A stretch of DNA of 64,000 nt, taken from positions 1-64,000 of the forward strand of contig NZ_FQZG01000003.1 of the NCBI RefSeq assembly GCF_900141915.1, in the 5' to 3' direction. A program made the position numbers and the translations under genes. The stretch is from Tessaracoccus bendigoensis DSM 12906. Lineage in GTDB: Bacteria > Actinomycetota > Actinomycetes > Propionibacteriales > Propionibacteriaceae. The notes under the pieces are model-generated. The model was not told the origin of the DNA, searched no databases, and saw only the letters and a list, made by a program, of their open reading frames with translations. Positions 17,830-27,370 of the stretch are shown piece after piece; within the stretch, counting starts at the first letter, position 1, and the number at the start of each line of letters is the position of its first letter.

Positions 17830-20800
17830 CACTGGCCTCAAGTCCGGGGATCTTCTTCAGGGCGGCACCGAACTTCGGGTAGTTCGCCTTCACGCCGTCG
17901 TCCAGGTCGATCGCGAGTTGACGCGAGGCCAGGGGGTACAGCACGTCGTGCTCGTACTCCTCGAGCTCGAGCAGTACCTTGCGGAGCCGGTCGGCCTCCT
18001 TCTGGGCGGCCGCTTGCTGACGCGGCGTTCCGCCGCCGGCCGCCAGACGCTCCTGCTGGTGCAAACTCGACGTGAGCTTGGCGGCAAACTCGCGCAGGTA
18101 CTCGTTGAGCACCGTCGAAACCGTGGACGGCGTGTAGCGATGCATGTAGATCAGGGCGTTGAACGATCCCTTGGGGCTGGAGAACAGCCAGTAGATCGGA
18201 CGCTTCTTGTACCGCTGGACGTGGTCCTTGTAGAAGGACCGCACGAAGTAGTCGCGCATGTCCTTCACACCGAGAGACTCGGTGACGAAGCGCAGGTTCT
18301 CCTCGAAGTGCTGCTCCCCGAAAACCACCCGAAGGAAGTTGCGGAAGCGAGCCACGATATCGTCCTCGAACCAGTCACCATCCAAGATGGGAAGCACGTT
18401 GTCCTTGTCGGGCGCGAATGTCGGACTCGGCACCTTGGCCAGGTAGTCCCGAACGGTGGCGCCCTGGTCGGCCAAGATGAGGCCGGGCTCGTCCAGGCTA
18501 TAGCGCCCGAACATGCACGCCACGGCATACGAGACGAGGTCTCCTACGCGCGATGCCATCCACAGTGCCCTGTACTCCGACTCAGATTTGCCGGGGCCAT
18601 AAGTAAACTCGGGGTTCACGCTGAGCGTCACGCGGCTGGTTGGCACGATCGGGTCGAAGGTCTGGGCCAGGCCGTAGGCCGCGGCAACTTCGGCATTGAG
18701 CTGCTCCTCCATCGACCGTACCCTTGCGACAAGCAAGTTCGACTCCGCCAACTCCCGCTGGAGCCGCTCCGCAAGGCTAGAGCCCGGGCACTCAATGGTC
18801 CTTGGACGGGAGAACCCCCAGGCCGTCTCTCGTCCATCCCAATCATCCTGATGCACTCGAATTAGTTCGGCGGCCAACACCCTCGCCGCTTCAGAGACCT
18901 CCACCACAGGGAGCTGAGCGAGCGTCCCGACTTCAAAGTTGAGAGTCGGCGCTGTGGCCGCGAGCATGTCACGAGCCACCGTCGAGTTGCAGACCGCCAT
19001 CAGGCGGAGAAGTTCTCGCTCGCCCCCAAAGATGGACAATCCCGCCGAGTCGAACAAGAAACCCTTTGGAAAGTACCTAAAGGCGGGCATGCCAGTGCCA
19101 ATCTTAGACCAGGAAACGGAAGGCTGGAAGTACAGCTGCGGACTGCGAATCACCGCCTTCGGCCGCTCGGCAAAAAGTTCGGCCCCATCGTTCTCCCAGT
19201 CCACCACCCACTCTTGGTTTCCCGCCCACTTACGGTAGTCCCCGCCCTTATTGTGCGGGAACCAACGTTTGCCGCTCAGAGCAGCCTCCTCGCGGGACAG
19301 ATCGACCCCAAACCGCTCCTGACCAACCTCCGACCACAACCGGAGAAACCGGCCATTGTCTGCCGTCGCCATCCCTTGGCGGGGTTCAGCAACATATTCC
19401 AGTCTGGTTCCGCGCTCGAACGCGCCAAGCATTTCCGCTGATAGCCAGTAGGCGAACGCCCCGTTGGGCAGATTCGAGAATCGGGAGAGTTCCCTGATGA
19501 ACACATACTCGGAATCGCAGGCCATCCGGGAGCTTTCCCGCACGAGGCGAGCCAGTCCTTCTTCGTCGCCGGGCTCTCGCACCAGTCTGACGAAGTGCGA
19601 CGGACCCGCTCCCTTTGATGCTGCGCCGAAGAAGGCGCAGATCTGAACGGTTGCGCCCTTGAATCCCGACAGCGGAAGCTCAACGAGCCCTCCTAGTCGC
19701 GTCCCTTTTGTCGAGAGGAGCTGGCGGATCGACGCGTGACTCGAGATGTATAGCCACGTATTGGGGGACATTATTCCGAATTGGCCGCCCGGAAGAAGGA
19801 GGCTTCGAATGCGAGCAATAAATGCAGCAAAAAGATCGGAGTGGAAACCAATATATTCGCTTCTTAGGACGCTTGCTAGCAGTCCGGCCATGTTCTTGCT
19901 TCCCATATAGGGAGGGTTGGCAACCACCACGTGGCAGGGCTGCGCAAGATATTTCGCTTGCTCGATGACCCGCTGCGCCCAGTCGAGCGTTTCGGCCAAC
20001 AGGATATCGCCGTTATCGTCGAGCTGAGTCATGTGTTGGCCGAGGCGGGCGGTCAGCACCGGGTCCGGCTGGATGAGTGACCCGACGGTGTCCGCGTGTA
20101 GGAATTGATTCCAGAAAGCTGCCTCTGCATGCCTATCCCCGGCGCGAGTCACCAAGAAGTCGATCTCGGCCGGGCTGAAGCTGATCGGGTCGAGGACACA
20201 GACATTGGGTTCGATCTGCTTGCTGAAAAAGGTGCGCTGCTTGGCGCGTGCCTTCATGCTCAATGCGAAGGCGGCCAGGGCCCCCGCGCGGGGATCAATC
20301 TCCACGCCGTACAGGTTGTTGGTCAGGATGAGGCCGGGGATCTCGGCCGGGGCATAGCCCTCCTCCTCATAGATCGCGTACAGCAAGTCGAAGGCATAGG
20401 TCAGCATGTGCCCCGAACCGCAGGCCGGGTCAGCAATTCTGAGCTCTTCCGGCCCACCGATCTTCACAAAGTCGGCATCTTGGTCTAGTGGAGTGATGTA
20501 GTAGGCCATTAGGTCGACCAAGCGGGAAGCCGGTCGGTTGAGCATCCACAGCCGACCAAGCGAGTTCTCGACGACGTAGCGAACGATCCAATGCGGTGTG
20601 AAGAGCTGTGTGGCTGCCGGGATCTCGTCGGCGCCAGCCTTCTTGCTCTTCTTGAAGCCGTCAAAGACCTCGTCCTTGCGCTCCGAGATGTAAAACTGGT
20701 AGAGCCAGCCGATGACCTCGACGTCTTGGCAGACGTCCCGGGTGAGGACCTTGACCGCCCGGCTCGCGACCGAGTCGTCGGCCAAGAGATTCGCCGGGAT

Positions 20801-21322
20801 GAGCAGCTCGGTGAAGTCGCCCTCCCGCTCGAACATGAACGGCATGGCCCTGTTCCAGAAGCGGCAGTAGTCCGCCAGGAGCAGGGCGTAGGCCTCGCCC
20901 TGCGCATCGGCACTGCGACGGGTTCCGTTGAGCAGGCCCGCAACAACGTCGCGGGCCTTGACCCCGACCACCCCGCTGTCGATGTTGCCGCGCTTGGCTT
21001 CGGCCAAGATCTCGGGTTGTCCGGTCTGGACCCCGGCGTGCGGGGAGACGACACCGACACCCGTGTAGCCGTTGGCGTCCATGAAGCGCAGGGCGATGAT
21101 CCGGTTGAACCAGGTGTAGGCGACCTTGTCGGCGACGGCGGCCCGCCCTACGTCGCCCCCACCGCCCACCATGACGGCCTTCTCCAGGGCCTCCACGGAC
21201 CTAGGCTGTTCAACCCGCTCGGGCGAGGCCGGAGCGAGGACGACGGCGATCCGGGCGCCCACCTCGCGGATGAGCTCCTTGCGTGCCCAGGTGGCGAACG
21301 ACTTCAGCGGTGCGGTTTCCAT
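17822..21322 (-). CDS. pglX: BREX type 1 adenine-specific DNA methyltransferase PglX
   Basis: 1,166 residues. SAM-binding motif ADPACGSG lies near 295-302 and the catalytic NPPY near 464-467, in the gamma/N6-adenine order. It marks host DNA so that BREX spares it, and its target-recognition region sets the site. The ATG shares one base with the brxC stop (TGATG). Within 18850-19960, covering the second half of the methylase domain and the recognition part, A+T content rises sharply, with runs such as CAATATATTCGC, while the ends stay GC-rich. This fits recombinational swapping of specificity in PglX, an inference from base composition. Confidence 0.95.
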   Translation of the reverse strand: METAPLKSFATWARKELIREVGARIAVVLAPASPERVEQPRSVEALEKAVMVGGGGDVGRAAVADKVAYTWFNRIIALRFMDANGYTGVGVVSPHAGVQTGQPEILAEAKRGNIDSGVVGVKARDVVAGLLNGTRRSADAQGEAYALLLADYCRFWNRAMPFMFEREGDFTELLIPANLLADDSVASRAVKVLTRDVCQDVEVIGWLYQFYISERKDEVFDGFKKSKKAGADEIPAATQLFTPHWIVRYVVENSLGRLWMLNRPASRLVDLMAYYITPLDQDADFVKIGGPEELRIADPACGSGHMLTYAFDLLYAIYEEEGYAPAEIPGLILTNNLYGVEIDPRAGALAAFALSMKARAKQRTFFSKQIEPNVCVLDPISFSPAEIDFLVTRAGDRHAEAAFWNQFLHADTVGSLIQPDPVLTARLGQHMTQLDDNGDILLAETLDWAQRVIEQAKYLAQPCHVVVANPPYMGSKNMAGLLASVLRSEYIGFHSDLFAAFIARIRSLLLPGGQFGIMSPNTWLYISSHASIRQLLSTKGTRLGGLVELPLSGFKGATVQICAFFGAASKGAGPSHFVRLVREPGDEEGLARLVRESSRMACDSEYVFIRELSRFSNLPNGAFAYWLSAEMLGAFERGTRLEYVAEPRQGMATADNGRFLRLWSEVGQERFGVDLSREEAALSGKRWFPHNKGGDYRKWAGNQEWVVDWENDGAELFAERPKAVIRSPQLYFQPSVSWSKIGTGMPAFRYFPKGFLFDSAGLSIFGGERELLRLMAVCNSTVARDMLAATAPTLNFEVGTLAQLPVVEVSEAARVLAAELIRVHQDDWDGRETAWGFSRPRTIECPGSSLAERLQRELAESNLLVARVRSMEEQLNAEVAAAYGLAQTFDPIVPTSRVTLSVNPEFTYGPGKSESEYRALWMASRVGDLVSYAVACMFGRYSLDEPGLILADQGATVRDYLAKVPSPTFAPDKDNVLPILDGDWFEDDIVARFRNFLRVVFGEQHFEENLRFVTESLGVKDMRDYFVRSFYKDHVQRYKKRPIYWLFSSPKGSFNALIYMHRYTPSTVSTVLNEYLREFAAKLTSSLHQQERLAAGGGTPRQQAAAQKEADRLRKVLLELEEYEHDVLYPLASRQLAIDLDDGVKANYPKFGAALKKIPGLEASDE

Positions 21323-24300
21323 CAGAGAGAGATTCGCTTTCCATCGTTGAGGGTCCTCGTGAGCGCGGTGCGCAGGGCGTCGAGGTAGCGGTCAATGTCG
21401 GCCTCTGTCTCCAGTACCCCGGAAACACCGGCAGCTGAGATGGTCTTGACCGACACGGTCTGCTTCGGCGGCGGTGGTGTCACCTCGTCACCGTCACGTT
21501 CTCTCAGCTGCGAGGCAGCCAGCTGATCGAGCAGGCTTGGGTAGACGGTCTCCTCGAAGCTCGTGCCCGACTCGCGGATGAGGGCGATCTGGTTCTGGGC
21601 GCGGAGCCGGGCGAGGGTCTGGTCGACCTGTCCCAGGACGCTCGTCTGGGCGTCCGGAGTTGCCTGGGCGAAGAAGGCGCTCTGCTGGATCTCGGCCTTT
21701 CGTCCCTCGATCGCCTCGATGGTGCCGGAGCGGTTGGTAGAAACAACCTGGTCGACTTGGGCGCGCAGCTTGTCGATGGCTTGCTTCAGCTGGGCCATCT
21801 TGTTACCGCGGAAGGCGTTCGGGTCGTCCAGGGCGGCACGCACCGTGGCGTCGCTGCCGGAGGGCAGGTAGCCGAGGTTGCCACTGTGGGTGGTCAGCAG
21901 TGCTAGGGCGTCGTCGTAGATCGTCTTCTGACCGCCGCTGAGGAAGGCCTGAACCGGATCGATTGTCGATTCTTTGGCGTCGAGCAGATCGTCGCCGAGG
22001 TTGAAGTCGGTCAGGTACCAGTCGTTCGGCTTCCCGACCAGCTGGTCGAGCAGGTCGATCGGGACAGAGAGCTGGCTGACGAACGGGTACTTGGAACTGG
22101 TGATCGTGGCCTTGAGTTCGTCGAGTTTGGCCTTCAGTTTGTCGGCGCCATGGCGGGCCAACTCGAGCGGGTCTTTGGGGGCGTTGGGCTCGTCGAAGAA
22201 GTCGGTGCAGAACTTGCGGAAGGCTGCGACCTTGCGCTCGTCGAAGGTCTTCTGCGGCGACACCACGGCGTGGGCGTGCTTTTGGGTGTTGCGCAGGGCG
22301 GCAGCGACCTCGGACCGCTTGAGGAGGTTCCCGTCGACTGTGAGGGTGACTTTCGAGGTGCCGATCAGGTAGGCGATCAGGACTTCGATTGAAGCGAGGT
22401 CCCAGCCGTAAGGCTTGGCCGTGAAGCTGTCGATGGTGGTTTTGACCGTGACCTGCTCGCCGAGCAACTCCTTGCGCAGGACGAACGACAACACTTCCTC
22501 TGACGGCGCGAAGAGCTTGCTGGCCTCAGCAGCGTCGAACAGGCCGCTGTCGGGGTTGGCTGCTCCGGCGACCTGCTGCTCGCTGTACGTTCGACCGTCG
22601 AGCAGTTTGAGCTGGGTGTAGGTGCGGCTGATCAGCTCCTGGAAGCCGTCGTTCACCCGAGCCAGCGCGTCCTGTGAGTTGGAGGTGATGTCGGCGGCGT
22701 TGATGACCAGTGTGGACTTGGCCACCGAGCCTTTGACCCGCTCGATCAGCTCCTTCTCGCGGCCGATGTTCTGCGCACCCTTGGTCTGCAGGATCTGGCC
22801 CTCGATGGGCGAGATCGACGCGCCCTGCTTGCGCTTGATGTACTTCTCGGTCTTGATCAGCAGCCGCAGGTCGGACAGCACCCGAGCATCGGGCTCGAGG
22901 ATGACGCGCAGCTCATCCTTGCCCGCGCTGTGCATGCGGATCTCTTCAGGCGAGTACGGGTACTCCGGGGAGATGAAGTGGACCGACAGCTCCTTTTGGG
23001 AGCCGTGGGCCTGGTCGTCGAGCTTGAAGCCGAACGGGAAGTCCTGCCCGTTCTTGGTGTAGCGGATCTTGCTGGTCTTGATGACGTCGCCCGACAGGAT
23101 CCTGAACAGCCGACCGCTGACCTCGGAGCCGTCGATGTCGACGTTCTTGATCTCCTCCTCGATGACCTGTTCTTCATTGGTCAGGTACTCATAGGTGTTG
23201 CCGTTGCGCTGAACGTAGGTCTGCGTCTCCAGTACGGTCAGCGCCTCCTTGACCTGCTCCGACAGCGCGGGCAGGTCGAGGCCGAAGCGATCATACACCA
23301 ACACCGCGAGGTTACGGGGGGTCGCCCGGAAGCTCTCGACGTACTTGACGAGGAACAGGGCCTTGAGGAGCCGGACCGCGAGGGGGTTGTCGAGGTTGCG
23401 CTCGGCGACGTCGATCGAACGCTGAGCTGCCGACTTCAGGGAGGCACGGATGCCGGCGAACATGCTGTCGAACGTGGCGAGGTGGCCGACTTCGACGTTG
23501 CCGATGTCCTTGGCAACCTGCTGAACGACGCCGAGCATCGAGCGCTCACCGACCGAGCTGTTGCGCCCCTCGAAGACGTTGTGATCGGAGATGCCTTCGA
23601 TGGCGGCCTGGAACAGCGGGAACTGGTAGCTGACGAACGGGTAGGTGCCGACAAAGTGGGCTTCGTCGGTGTAGTTGCGGTAGCTCTTGGCGCCGTCCAC
23701 GAAGTCGAACAGGGTCTTGAAGTTGGCGCGCTGTTCGGCGTAGATCACCGACAGCGCACCAACCCCGACGTCGTTCTTCTCCAGCAGCCGCTTGCGAATG
23801 ACCTCCTCGACATCGGCGCTCGTCAGCTTGAGCCGGGTCTTGAATCGCGCTTGGATCTTGGAGAAGTCGTTGCCCTGTTGGCGGGTGCGGTCGCCCAAGA
23901 CCTTCTCCATGTCCTCCTGGCTGGTCACGAACACCCATGCCCGACCGGCGCACTTGGTGTTGAGCGACTCGGCGATGGTCTGCAGGTTAAGCATCAGCTT
24001 GGTGTCTGAGCCGATGAACTGCCCCACCTCGTCGACGAAGAAGTTCAGGCGGAAGGTCGGGTCTAGCTGCTTGTCCAGCCAGGCCTTGACCTGGTCGGCG
24101 AAATCCTCGATCGAGACCGAGTACGAGGCGCTGTACTGCTGGATGACCCCGCTGTGGGTCTTGCCGTCGACTTCGGTGAAGGCACGATCAATGCTCGGTC
24201 CTTCGAGCGCTGTCTGTTCGCGCCCCTGGGCCCACGGGATGCCGGCGATGCGCTCGAACGCGTCCTGGAAGGCCTGATACTGGCCTCGGTTGTCGAGCTG

Positions 24301-24801
24301 GCGCTCGAAGCGAGCGACGTGGCCTTGGTTGCCGTAGTAGCCCTGAGACTCGTCGAAGACCTTGACGAACACCTTGAGTAGGGCGTCGGTCTGGTCCTTG
24401 CTAATCAGGGTGGCCTTCTGGTCGATGTTGAACAGCAGGCTCTTGGCGGGGATCCGGTCTGCGTTGTTGAGCAGCCCCGGAAGGAAAGCGTCAGGAGCTT
24501 TGGATCGGAAGTTGTCGGAGACGTCCTGGCGCGAGAAGTCCTGGCCTTCGACGTCGCCCAAGAGGTGGGCGAGCATCTTGAGCATGTGCGACTTGCCAGA
24601 GCCGAAGAAGCCGGAGATCCACACGCCGTTGCCGTTGGTGTAGGAGGTGTACTCGTCCAGCAGGATCTCCAACCCCTTGGCAGCCTCGTTGGTCAGCACA
24701 TACTCGTCGACCTCAGTAGCCAGATGCGAAGCGTCATCAGCCTTGATGACGCCCTCGATCGGGCGCTGGATGTCCTTGGCGAAGATCTGGTCGAGCTGCA
24801 T
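21322..24801 (-). CDS. brxC: BREX type 1 ATPase BrxC
   Basis: 1,159 residues. The N-terminus (MQLDQIFAKDIQRPIEGVIK) and Walker A GFFGSGKS at 64-71 are characteristic of BrxC/PglY, and a Walker B-like FFVDEVGQ lies near 261-268. It is a large P-loop protein needed for BREX defence and, in studied systems, for methylation. It starts four bases after the end of brxB and shares a base with pglX, so translation is probably coupled along the operon. Confidence 0.95.
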   Translation of the reverse strand: MQLDQIFAKDIQRPIEGVIKADDASHLATEVDEYVLTNEAAKGLEILLDEYTSYTNGNGVWISGFFGSGKSHMLKMLAHLLGDVEGQDFSRQDVSDNFRSKAPDAFLPGLLNNADRIPAKSLLFNIDQKATLISKDQTDALLKVFVKVFDESQGYYGNQGHVARFERQLDNRGQYQAFQDAFERIAGIPWAQGREQTALEGPSIDRAFTEVDGKTHSGVIQQYSASYSVSIEDFADQVKAWLDKQLDPTFRLNFFVDEVGQFIGSDTKLMLNLQTIAESLNTKCAGRAWVFVTSQEDMEKVLGDRTRQQGNDFSKIQARFKTRLKLTSADVEEVIRKRLLEKNDVGVGALSVIYAEQRANFKTLFDFVDGAKSYRNYTDEAHFVGTYPFVSYQFPLFQAAIEGISDHNVFEGRNSSVGERSMLGVVQQVAKDIGNVEVGHLATFDSMFAGIRASLKSAAQRSIDVAERNLDNPLAVRLLKALFLVKYVESFRATPRNLAVLVYDRFGLDLPALSEQVKEALTVLETQTYVQRNGNTYEYLTNEEQVIEEEIKNVDIDGSEVSGRLFRILSGDVIKTSKIRYTKNGQDFPFGFKLDDQAHGSQKELSVHFISPEYPYSPEEIRMHSAGKDELRVILEPDARVLSDLRLLIKTEKYIKRKQGASISPIEGQILQTKGAQNIGREKELIERVKGSVAKSTLVINAADITSNSQDALARVNDGFQELISRTYTQLKLLDGRTYSEQQVAGAANPDSGLFDAAEASKLFAPSEEVLSFVLRKELLGEQVTVKTTIDSFTAKPYGWDLASIEVLIAYLIGTSKVTLTVDGNLLKRSEVAAALRNTQKHAHAVVSPQKTFDERKVAAFRKFCTDFFDEPNAPKDPLELARHGADKLKAKLDELKATITSSKYPFVSQLSVPIDLLDQLVGKPNDWYLTDFNLGDDLLDAKESTIDPVQAFLSGGQKTIYDDALALLTTHSGNLGYLPSGSDATVRAALDDPNAFRGNKMAQLKQAIDKLRAQVDQVVSTNRSGTIEAIEGRKAEIQQSAFFAQATPDAQTSVLGQVDQTLARLRAQNQIALIRESGTSFEETVYPSLLDQLAASQLRERDGDEVTPPPPKQTVSVKTISAAGVSGVLETEADIDRYLDALRTALTRTLNDGKRISL

Positions 24802-24805
24802 CAGC

Positions 24806-25405
24806 TCACGCCTCCTGTTCCAAAATGTTCTTGGCTCGGTAGTACTGGTCGTCCTTGAGCCGACCGAACAACACGAGCGACGAGCCCAAGGTGTCGGACT
24901 GCTCGTAGCGGCCCGGGAAGAACATCAGCATCGGTCGTCCCTTGACCACCGACTGCAGGTTGTTCAGCACGTTGTGGGAGCGGATGAAGGGGAACACCTC
25001 GCCGATGCCGGTGAGGAAGAAGATGTCGAACTCCTCCTGCGCCAGACGGTCTCGAATCGCTGGGGCGATGTGGAGCTGCGGGTCAAGCATTCCCTGGAGC
25101 AACTCGCGGAAGTCGGCCTTGTCCTGGTCGGGCTCGACCGCCAACACCCGATCCCAGACCTTCCGCGCCTTGAGCAGCTCGACCGACAAGTCGTAGAGGT
25201 TGATCTCGAACACCTTCACTCCAACGGCGGCTAGCCGGTTCTTGACCCGCTTCTTCGCCCCTGCCACCTCAAGCGCCGCCTCAGGCGGAAAGGGGTAGAT
25301 GAAGAAGGGAACCTCACTGCCCAGGCCTTCCATCTGCAAGAAGCGATCGCCCCTGAGAACAGCGACCAGGTGCTCCTCCTGCTCGGGCAGTGTCTTGGGG
25401 ATCAC
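24806..25405 (-). CDS. brxB: BREX type 1 protein BrxB
   Basis: About 199 residues from the GTG at 25405, which overlaps the brxA stop as GTGA. The size matches BrxB. The sequence includes PFFIYPFPPEAALEVAGAKK and FFLTGIGEVFPFIRSHNVLN, both typical of this family. The frame is open upstream to 25621, but that part duplicates brxA coding sequence and is not used. A core BREX protein of unknown biochemical role. Confidence 0.92.
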   Translation of the reverse strand: MIPKTLPEQEEHLVAVLRGDRFLQMEGLGSEVPFFIYPFPPEAALEVAGAKKRVKNRLAAVGVKVFEINLYDLSVELLKARKVWDRVLAVEPDQDKADFRELLQGMLDPQLHIAPAIRDRLAQEEFDIFFLTGIGEVFPFIRSHNVLNNLQSVVKGRPMLMFFPGRYEQSDTLGSSLVLFGRLKDDQYYRAKNILEQEA

Positions 25406-26037
25406 AGCGCCGTCACCTCTCCAGCCATCGGCCGGATCGGGAAGAATCGTAGGTCGCTCGGAGTATGGGAACCCAGAACGACCGAGAGTCGCTCCGACAA
25501 CAAGGCGGGCATGATGCGCCCAGCCACCGACAGCAACCCTGCCTCCTTCAACATCCGGAACACATTCGACCTCAACTTCCGTAACGTCGAGTCTTTGATC
25601 TCTGCCAGTTCTTCGTGCCACAACGCTTTACTCCGGACGAAGCTATCGAAGTCGTGGTGATCCAACGTGGGGGCCAAGAGCAGGAACCGCTCGCGCAGGA
25701 CTTCCTCGGCGAACTCCCCGATCAGCTCGTACCGGCGGCAGGCGGCAGCCCACATCAGGTGGCTCCTCTCGGACGCGGTGACCTCAGCCACCAGGGCCAC
25801 CTCGTCGTCGGTCAACGCCGAAAGACGCTTGAGGGTCTCCCGAACGAGGCGGATCCCCGTGCTGTGAGTCCTCACCTGCAGCACATTGCCGTCCAAGGCC
25901 AAGCGGCGGACCGTTTCCCAGTCACGGTGCTGGACGTACAGCGGCGCAAGCAGTGCGGCCTCGCGTGCGAGAAGGGTGCCTGTGGTGAAGGACAACGCAT
26001 AGCGCAAGGGGGCCACCGATGCTGCGGCGTCGTTCAT
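25402..26037 (-). CDS. brxA: BREX type 1 protein BrxA
   Basis: About 211 residues from the ATG at 26037, chosen because GAGGAGGGA lies just upstream. It begins the BREX operon. The sequence (RYALSFTTGTLLAREA near 12, EVTASERSHLMWAAACRRYE near the middle) is typical of BrxA, a small DNA-binding protein of winged-helix-like fold. All six genes run brxA-brxB-brxC-pglX-pglZ-brxL, the canonical type 1 order, with no interruption. No BrxR-type WYL regulator lies next to it. Confidence 0.93.
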   Translation of the reverse strand: MNDAAASVAPLRYALSFTTGTLLAREAALLAPLYVQHRDWETVRRLALDGNVLQVRTHSTGIRLVRETLKRLSALTDDEVALVAEVTASERSHLMWAAACRRYELIGEFAEEVLRERFLLLAPTLDHHDFDSFVRSKALWHEELAEIKDSTLRKLRSNVFRMLKEAGLLSVAGRIMPALLSERLSVVLGSHTPSDLRFFPIRPMAGEVTAL

Positions 26038-26267
26038 CGATCCCTCCTCTGCTCGGGTCGTCGTCAGGGTCTCGTCAGCCGATGGCGATGCCATTCACGA
26101 CCGGTGCGCCGGCTTCCCGGCACGCGCGAGCCCCATTGCGTCTGCATACTTCCATCCCGACCCTAGCGGGCCCACCCGACACTTCCTGTCAGACCCGCGA
26201 TCCAGCGCGAAGGCGACGCTGCGACCCCTCCGCGTCCCGCGCGGTGGGAGTGAGTGGGATGGGACGC
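26038..26267. promoter_or_regulatory. Upstream region of BREX operon
   Basis: About 230 bases between the end of the NlpC/P60 gene and brxA, on the minus strand. It must hold the BREX promoter because brxA has its own strong ribosome binding site. A GAAGTATGCAGAC segment near 26143-26155 could contain a -10 box (TATGCA), and GC-rich imperfect inverted repeats lie near 26101-26128. The conjugation promoter element is absent here, so BREX appears to be expressed independently of transfer. Confidence 0.4.
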
Positions 26268-27335
26268 CTACTCGACGAATCGGACCACGCGCCACACGAG
26301 GCGGCTGTAGTAACCGGTGGTGAGGCTGTCGATGGAGACGCCGCTGCCGTCGGAGTTCACCATGCGGCCGTCACCCAGGTAGATGCCGGCGTGGAACACG
26401 CGGCCTCGGGGGCTGTGGGAGAAGCCGATCACGTCCCCCGGCCTCATCTGCGCGAAGTCCCTAGGGATTGGCTGGCCGCCGGAGTTGTAGGTGATGTCGT
26501 GGGCAAGGTGTGGGAGACGGACGCCGATCTGGGCATAGGCGTAGAGGACGAGGCCGGAGCAGTCGAACCCGGTGACGACGCGTCCGTCCTGGCCGCCGGG
26601 TGAGCAGCAGATGCCAGTTGAGGGTCCGCTGGGTGTGCCGCCGCCCCAGCTGTAGCGGGTGCCGAGCCAGCGGAGGGCGGCGTTGACGGCGTCCGTCGCC
26701 GGGCCGGTGCCGGTCAAAGGCGTGCCGGTGGTGTCTGAGTCGTCGGTGACGCACGGGTTCTCTGCGACGTCGCCGCCGCTGTAGGCGGCCGCGTAATAGA
26801 GGACGTCGTTGACGTACCAGAGCGCGTGGTTGTAGGCGAACAGCGCCTTCCGGACGCCGTCGGGACCCAACAGCGCACCCGAGGCGACCAGGTAATTGGC
26901 CGCGGAGTGGACGCTGTCCGCGTCGTCGGTGATGACCGCACGTCCGTCGCCGTTGCCGTCGACCCCGTAGAAGGCGAAGGTGGCCGGCATGAACTGCATG
27001 AGTCCGCGGGCGCCGGCGCTCGACGTGGCGTTGTGGCGGCCGTGGTTGGTCTCCTCCATGCCGACCCCGGCAAGCAGTGTCCAGGGCAGCCCGTACTGGG
27101 TAGCGGCCGCCTCGTAGAGCGCCAGCACGTCGGCGGGGATCTCGGTCGGCGGGTTGTGGAGGCTGGCCTGACGAGGGCTCCCAGGCTGCGGCAGACCGAC
27201 CACGGACGCCGGCGGGGTGCAGCTGTTGGCTGCGACCGCCGGGGTGGCGAGCGTCGTGACGAACAACACCAACGCGAGGGGGACGGTGAGCAGAGCCCCA
27301 AGCGAGAGTGCGAGGGCCCAGGCAATCGCCTTCAT
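26268..27335 (-). CDS. T4SS peptidoglycan hydrolase: lytic transglycosylase plus NlpC/P60 domain
   Basis: About 355 residues. A hydrophobic N-terminal segment (about 5-35) acts as signal or anchor. A goose-lysozyme-type transglycosylase domain has E94 or E95 in GMEETNHG and the GARGLMQFMPATF motif near 108-120. A C-terminal NlpC/P60 domain has C259 in GFDCSGLVLYAY and H315 in FHAGIYLGDG. It would open the cell wall for the transfer channel, the role of VirB1-type proteins. The open frame extends to 27839, but only as a shadow of the VirB4-like gene. Last gene of T4SS operon 2, immediately upstream of the BREX insertion. Confidence 0.9.
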   Translation of the reverse strand: MKAIAWALALSLGALLTVPLALVLFVTTLATPAVAANSCTPPASVVGLPQPGSPRQASLHNPPTEIPADVLALYEAAATQYGLPWTLLAGVGMEETNHGRHNATSSAGARGLMQFMPATFAFYGVDGNGDGRAVITDDADSVHSAANYLVASGALLGPDGVRKALFAYNHALWYVNDVLYYAAAYSGGDVAENPCVTDDSDTTGTPLTGTGPATDAVNAALRWLGTRYSWGGGTPSGPSTGICCSPGGQDGRVVTGFDCSGLVLYAYAQIGVRLPHLAHDITYNSGGQPIPRDFAQMRPGDVIGFSHSPRGRVFHAGIYLGDGRMVNSDGSGVSIDSLTTGYYSRLVWRVVRFVE

Positions 27336-27370
27336 CGTGAGCTCGTTTCGGTCATTCTTCCGGCGAACTT

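Noticed and set aside
16291-18075. 594-residue plus-strand frame opposite pglZ
   Set aside because: Antisense to a well-supported BREX gene; residue composition typical of a shadow.
22930-24009. 359-residue plus-strand frame opposite brxC
   Set aside because: Antisense to brxC, with no recognisable motif.
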